7,575 nt of DNA, from assembly GCA_007123335.1 (NCBI GenBank), contig SKLG01000186.1:1-7575 (forward strand), read 5' to 3'. Made by a program: the position numbers and the translations under genes. This DNA comes from Anaerolineae bacterium. Its GTDB lineage: Bacteria > Chloroflexota > Anaerolineae > UBA1429. Positions 5,789 through 7,575 of the stretch are shown here, in pieces. The notes beneath the pieces were generated by a model. The model did no database searches. It saw only the letters and a program-made list of their open reading frames with translations, and was not told the origin of the DNA. Position 1 is the first letter of the stretch, and every line of letters begins with the position of its first letter.

Positions 5789-5828
5789 GGGATTTCCCAT
5801 TGTTGAGCGATTCGGAATCCCTTATGGG
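5789..5828 (-). promoter_or_regulatory. Inverted repeats in the epimerase leader
   Basis: The predicted leader of about 137 nt contains GATTCGGAATC (5809-5819, 5-bp arms), GGGATT/AATCCC (5789-5794 with 5816-5821) and CCCAT/ATGGG (5796-5800 with 5824-5828). Some of these exclude one another, as in alternative folds, but no known riboswitch class is recognised. Confidence 0.3.
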
Positions 5829-5846
5829 TAATGTAAAAGCGAACTC

Positions 5847-5875
5847 ATTATAGGTGTCCCCTGCAAACGCGTCAA
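5847..5875 (-). promoter_or_regulatory. Sigma70 promoter for the epimerase operon
   Basis: On the minus strand, TTGACG (plus 5870-5875), a 17-bp spacer and a perfect TATAAT (plus 5847-5852). The start point would be near 5840. The -35 is 7 bp from the plus-strand -35 of the aldo/keto reductase gene. Confidence 0.75.
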
Positions 5876-5882
5876 AAGCAGC

Positions 5883-5911
5883 TTGACTATTGCCTCTGAC
5901 GATGCTAATCT
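5883..5911 (+). promoter_or_regulatory. Promoter for the aldo/keto reductase gene
   Basis: TTGACT (5883-5888), a 17-bp spacer and TAATCT (5906-5911) preceded by TG (5903-5904), an extended -10. The -10 itself is weak, so activation may be needed. The leader would be only about 19 nt, enough to hold the ribosome site. Confidence 0.5.
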
Positions 5912-5936
5912 GACCGCAAAAGAAAAGGAGGCCACT

Positions 5937-6926
5937 ATGAACTATATCCATTTGGGCGGCACCAACGTCCTGGTATCGCCGTTCTGTCTGGGCACGATGA
6001 TGTTCGGCGGCAAGACGCCGGCGGACGAGTCGGTGCGCATCATCCGCCGCGCCGTGGATGAGGGGATCAACTTTATCGACACGGCCGACGTCTATAACGA
6101 GGGGCGCTCGGAGGAGATCACCGGCGAGGCGCTCCAGGGGATCCGCGACAAGGTGGTGTTGGCCAGCAAGGTGGGCATGCGCATGGGCGCTGGCCCCAAC
6201 GACACCGGCATCTCGCGCTATCACATCGTGCGCGGCGTCGAGGCCAGCCTGAAACGCCTGCAAACCGATCGCATCGACCTGTATTACATTCACTGGCCTT
6301 TTGAGGCGATGAACCTGGAGGAAATGCTGCGCGCGCTGGACGATCTGGTGCATCAGGGCAAGATCCTCTACACCGCCTGCTCCAACTTTCCCGCGTGGTT
6401 GCTGTGCCGCAGCCTGTGGCTCAGCGATGTCCACAATCTGGCGCCGATGGTGGCGGGGCAATACCCCTATAACCTCATCGAGCGCGGGCTGGAGGTGGAG
6501 GTGTTGCCGCTGGCCAGGGCGATAAAGGTCGGCATGGTGATCTATCGCCCGCTGAGCGCCGGCGCCCTCACCGGCAAGTATCTGGCGGGGATGCCCGAGG
6601 ACGCCCGCGGCCAGGATGACGACCGCATGGACACCTGGACCGAGCGCTACCGCAAGAGCATCCAAAAGCTGGTGGATTTCGCCGAGGAGCGAGGCTACAC
6701 CGCCGCCGACGCCGCCATCGCCTGGGTGCGCAGCCATGCGGCGGTGACGGCGCCCATCGTCGGCGTGAGCCGCATGGAGCAGCTTGAGGCCAACCTCAGG
6801 GCGCTAGAGTGGGAGATGACGCCCGATGAGCGAGAGACGCTGAGCAGCTTTTTCCCCACCCAGGTGTGGGAAGAAGCGGGCGGCAGTTTCCCCATGTGGC
6901 GCCGCGCCTATACCATCGAGGCCTGA
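5937..6926 (+). CDS. Aldo/keto reductase
   Basis: A 329-residue (alpha/beta)8-barrel oxidoreductase of usual family length, reducing aldehydes or ketones with NAD(P)H in the cytoplasm. The full catalytic tetrad is present: Asp48 and Tyr53 in FIDTADVY, Lys78 in ASKVG and His119 in YIHWP. The N-terminal LGGTNVLVSPFCLGTM, the middle YRPLSAGALTGKY and the cofactor-binding IVGVSRMEQLEANL near the C-terminus are typical. The C-terminal FPMWRRAYTIEA tail after the last helix resembles no motif I know. The ATG at 5937 is chosen for its excellent AAGGAGG (5925-5931) 5 nt upstream; a start at 5883 would coincide with the promoter -35. Divergence from the epimerase operon suggests a linked carbohydrate or polyol role; the actual substrate cannot be read from the sequence. 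Confidence 0.95.
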   Translation: MNYIHLGGTNVLVSPFCLGTMMFGGKTPADESVRIIRRAVDEGINFIDTADVYNEGRSEEITGEALQGIRDKVVLASKVGMRMGAGPNDTGISRYHIVRGVEASLKRLQTDRIDLYYIHWPFEAMNLEEMLRALDDLVHQGKILYTACSNFPAWLLCRSLWLSDVHNLAPMVAGQYPYNLIERGLEVEVLPLARAIKVGMVIYRPLSAGALTGKYLAGMPEDARGQDDDRMDTWTERYRKSIQKLVDFAEERGYTAADAAIAWVRSHAAVTAPIVGVSRMEQLEANLRALEWEMTPDERETLSSFFPTQVWEEAGGSFPMWRRAYTIEA

Positions 6927-6941
6927 CAGCCTGTTGTAAAA

Positions 6942-6969
6942 GAGCGCGGGGCGATAGCGCCCTTTGCTC
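6942..6969 (+). repeat. Hairpin shortly after the aldo/keto reductase gene
   Basis: GAGC (6942-6945) and GCTC (6966-6969) plus GGGCG (6949-6953) and CGCCC (6958-6962) form a two-part stem with a 3x3 internal loop and an ATAG tip, 15 bp past the stop. No clear T-run follows. Confidence 0.4.
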
Positions 6970-6989
6970 ATCAACATGCGCTTCTCCAC

Positions 6990-7022
6990 GCCTGGCCCGA
7001 GTGTTTGGCGCTCGGGCCAGGC
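6990..7022 (+). terminator. GC-rich hairpin, probable terminator between reductase and serpin
   Basis: GCCTGGCCCGAG (6990-7001) and CTCGGGCCAGGC (7011-7022) form a perfect 12-bp stem with a 9-nt loop, 63 bp after the stop. The sequence after it (CGCGTCTTG) lacks a U-run, so it is either a U-less terminator or an mRNA-end structure. Confidence 0.6.
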
Positions 7023-7111
7023 CGCGTCTTGACCATGCCTACATGGAACCATCGTGGTCGCAGAGACGTTCATGTATCAGAATGTTCCGAGCCCACATGA
7101 GGAGGAGTGTC

Positions 7112-7575
7112 ATGCGCTGGATTCATATTCTGCTTGTCGCTGTCTTGTTGTTGCCCTCTGTGCTGGGGTGTACGACCTCAAGCCCTGTTCCCGCCGCAGC
7201 CTCGATGGTCCGCGCCGAGACCTCGCGCGAGCTGGCGCCCACCGCCCCCGATGAGGATGTGGATGTTGTCGCCGACGGGGTGAACGCCTTTGGCCTCGAC
7301 CTCTACCGGGCGCTGGCCGAGGAAGAGGGCGGCAATCTGTTCCTCTCCCCCTACAGCATCGCCCTCGCCCTGGCCATGACCTACGCCGGCGCTGAAGGTC
7401 AGACGGCGCAAGAGATGGCCGAGGTGCTGCACCTGACCTTGCCCGACGCCCGCGTACACGCGGCCATGAACGCGCTGGACCTGGCGCTCCACGCCGGCGA
7501 GGATCGCGAGATGGATTCCTACGACCCGCCCATCTTTCGCAGCGCCAACGCGCTGTGGGGGCAACAAGGGCTGGG
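7112..7575 (+). CDS. Serpin lipoprotein, N-terminal part
   Basis: The first 154 codons of a gene cut by the right edge. The ATG at 7112 has AGGAGG (7100-7105) 6 nt upstream. Residues 1-20, MRWIHILLVAVLLLPSVLGC, are a lipoprotein signal with Cys20 in a VLGC lipobox, so the mature protein would be lipid-anchored outside the cytoplasmic membrane. A Ser/Pro/Ala-rich spacer follows, and from about residue 53 the serpin fold begins: VNAFGLDLYRAL, then NLFLSPYSIALALAM (75-89), YAGAEGQTAQEMAEVL (91-106) and, near the cut, FRSANALW. Serpins trap serine or cysteine proteases by a suicide mechanism. The hinge and reactive-centre loop lie outside the window, so inhibition and target cannot be predicted. 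It follows the reductase in the same direction after two hairpins, so it is probably a separate transcript. Bacterial serpins are patchily distributed; they occur in Chloroflexota. Confidence 0.93.
   Translation, partial: MRWIHILLVAVLLLPSVLGCTTSSPVPAAASMVRAETSRELAPTAPDEDVDVVADGVNAFGLDLYRALAEEEGGNLFLSPYSIALALAMTYAGAEGQTAQEMAEVLHLTLPDARVHAAMNALDLALHAGEDREMDSYDPPIFRSANALWGQQGL

Noticed and set aside
4951..5853. 300-codon plus-strand frame opposite the epimerase
   Set aside because: Antisense shadow of a GC-rich gene; no domain, and the minus-strand gene has full catalytic motifs.
5778..6737. 319-codon minus-strand frame opposite the aldo/keto reductase
   Set aside because: Antisense shadow with His/Ala/Gln-rich low-information sequence, crossing the divergent promoters.
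7054..7567. Plus-strand 66-codon and minus-strand 129-codon frames over the serpin start
   Set aside because: They are out of frame with, or opposite to, the serpin, which has the ribosome site, signal peptide and family motifs.

Overview
The window looks like a piece of a GC-rich bacterial chromosome, most likely a Chloroflexota (Anaerolineae-type) organism. This is inferred from a membrane-anchored glycosidase-like protein with a long Thr/Pro/Ser-rich linker, a serpin lipoprotein, a 2[4Fe-4S] YfhL-type ferredoxin and GC-rich codon use. The non-coding DNA is visibly more AT-rich. Several promoters match the sigma70 consensus well (TTGACN, 16-17 bp, TATAAT-like). No rRNA, tRNA, insertion sequence, phage module or CRISPR array was seen.

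Layout. 1-194: start of a minus-strand glycyl-radical-enzyme-like gene that runs off the left edge. 195-377: back-to-back promoters. 378-641: plus-strand ferredoxin closed by a perfect 19-bp bidirectional terminator. 804-1025: small minus-strand excisionase-type HTH protein with a near-consensus promoter about 160 bp upstream, a cluster of GATAC/GTATC half-sites at its predicted start point, and a hairpin over its ribosome binding site. 1409-5703: four minus-strand genes, in transcription order a sugar epimerase/isomerase (TIM barrel), a cation diffusion facilitator with a Mn-type metal signature, an amidohydrolase-2 protein with degenerate metal motifs, and, after a hairpin, an anchored glycoside-hydrolase-like protein. 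5937-6926: plus-strand aldo/keto reductase, divergent from the epimerase, with the two -35 boxes only 7 bp apart. 7112 to the end: start of a plus-strand serpin lipoprotein, cut by the window edge.

How the genes may work together (inference). The ferredoxin is divergent from the glycyl-radical-like gene and could supply low-potential electrons to a radical-SAM activase, but no activase is visible. The epimerase, amidohydrolase and divergent aldo/keto reductase look like a small carbohydrate or lactone pathway. The CDF exporter could handle Mn2+, the metal often used by this epimerase fold. The anchored glycosidase and the serpin act outside the cytoplasm. No wholly new system is evident. The most notable items are the degenerate amidohydrolase, the Mn-type CDF beside a metal-dependent epimerase, the two compact divergent promoter regions and the HTH gene with its operator-like repeats.
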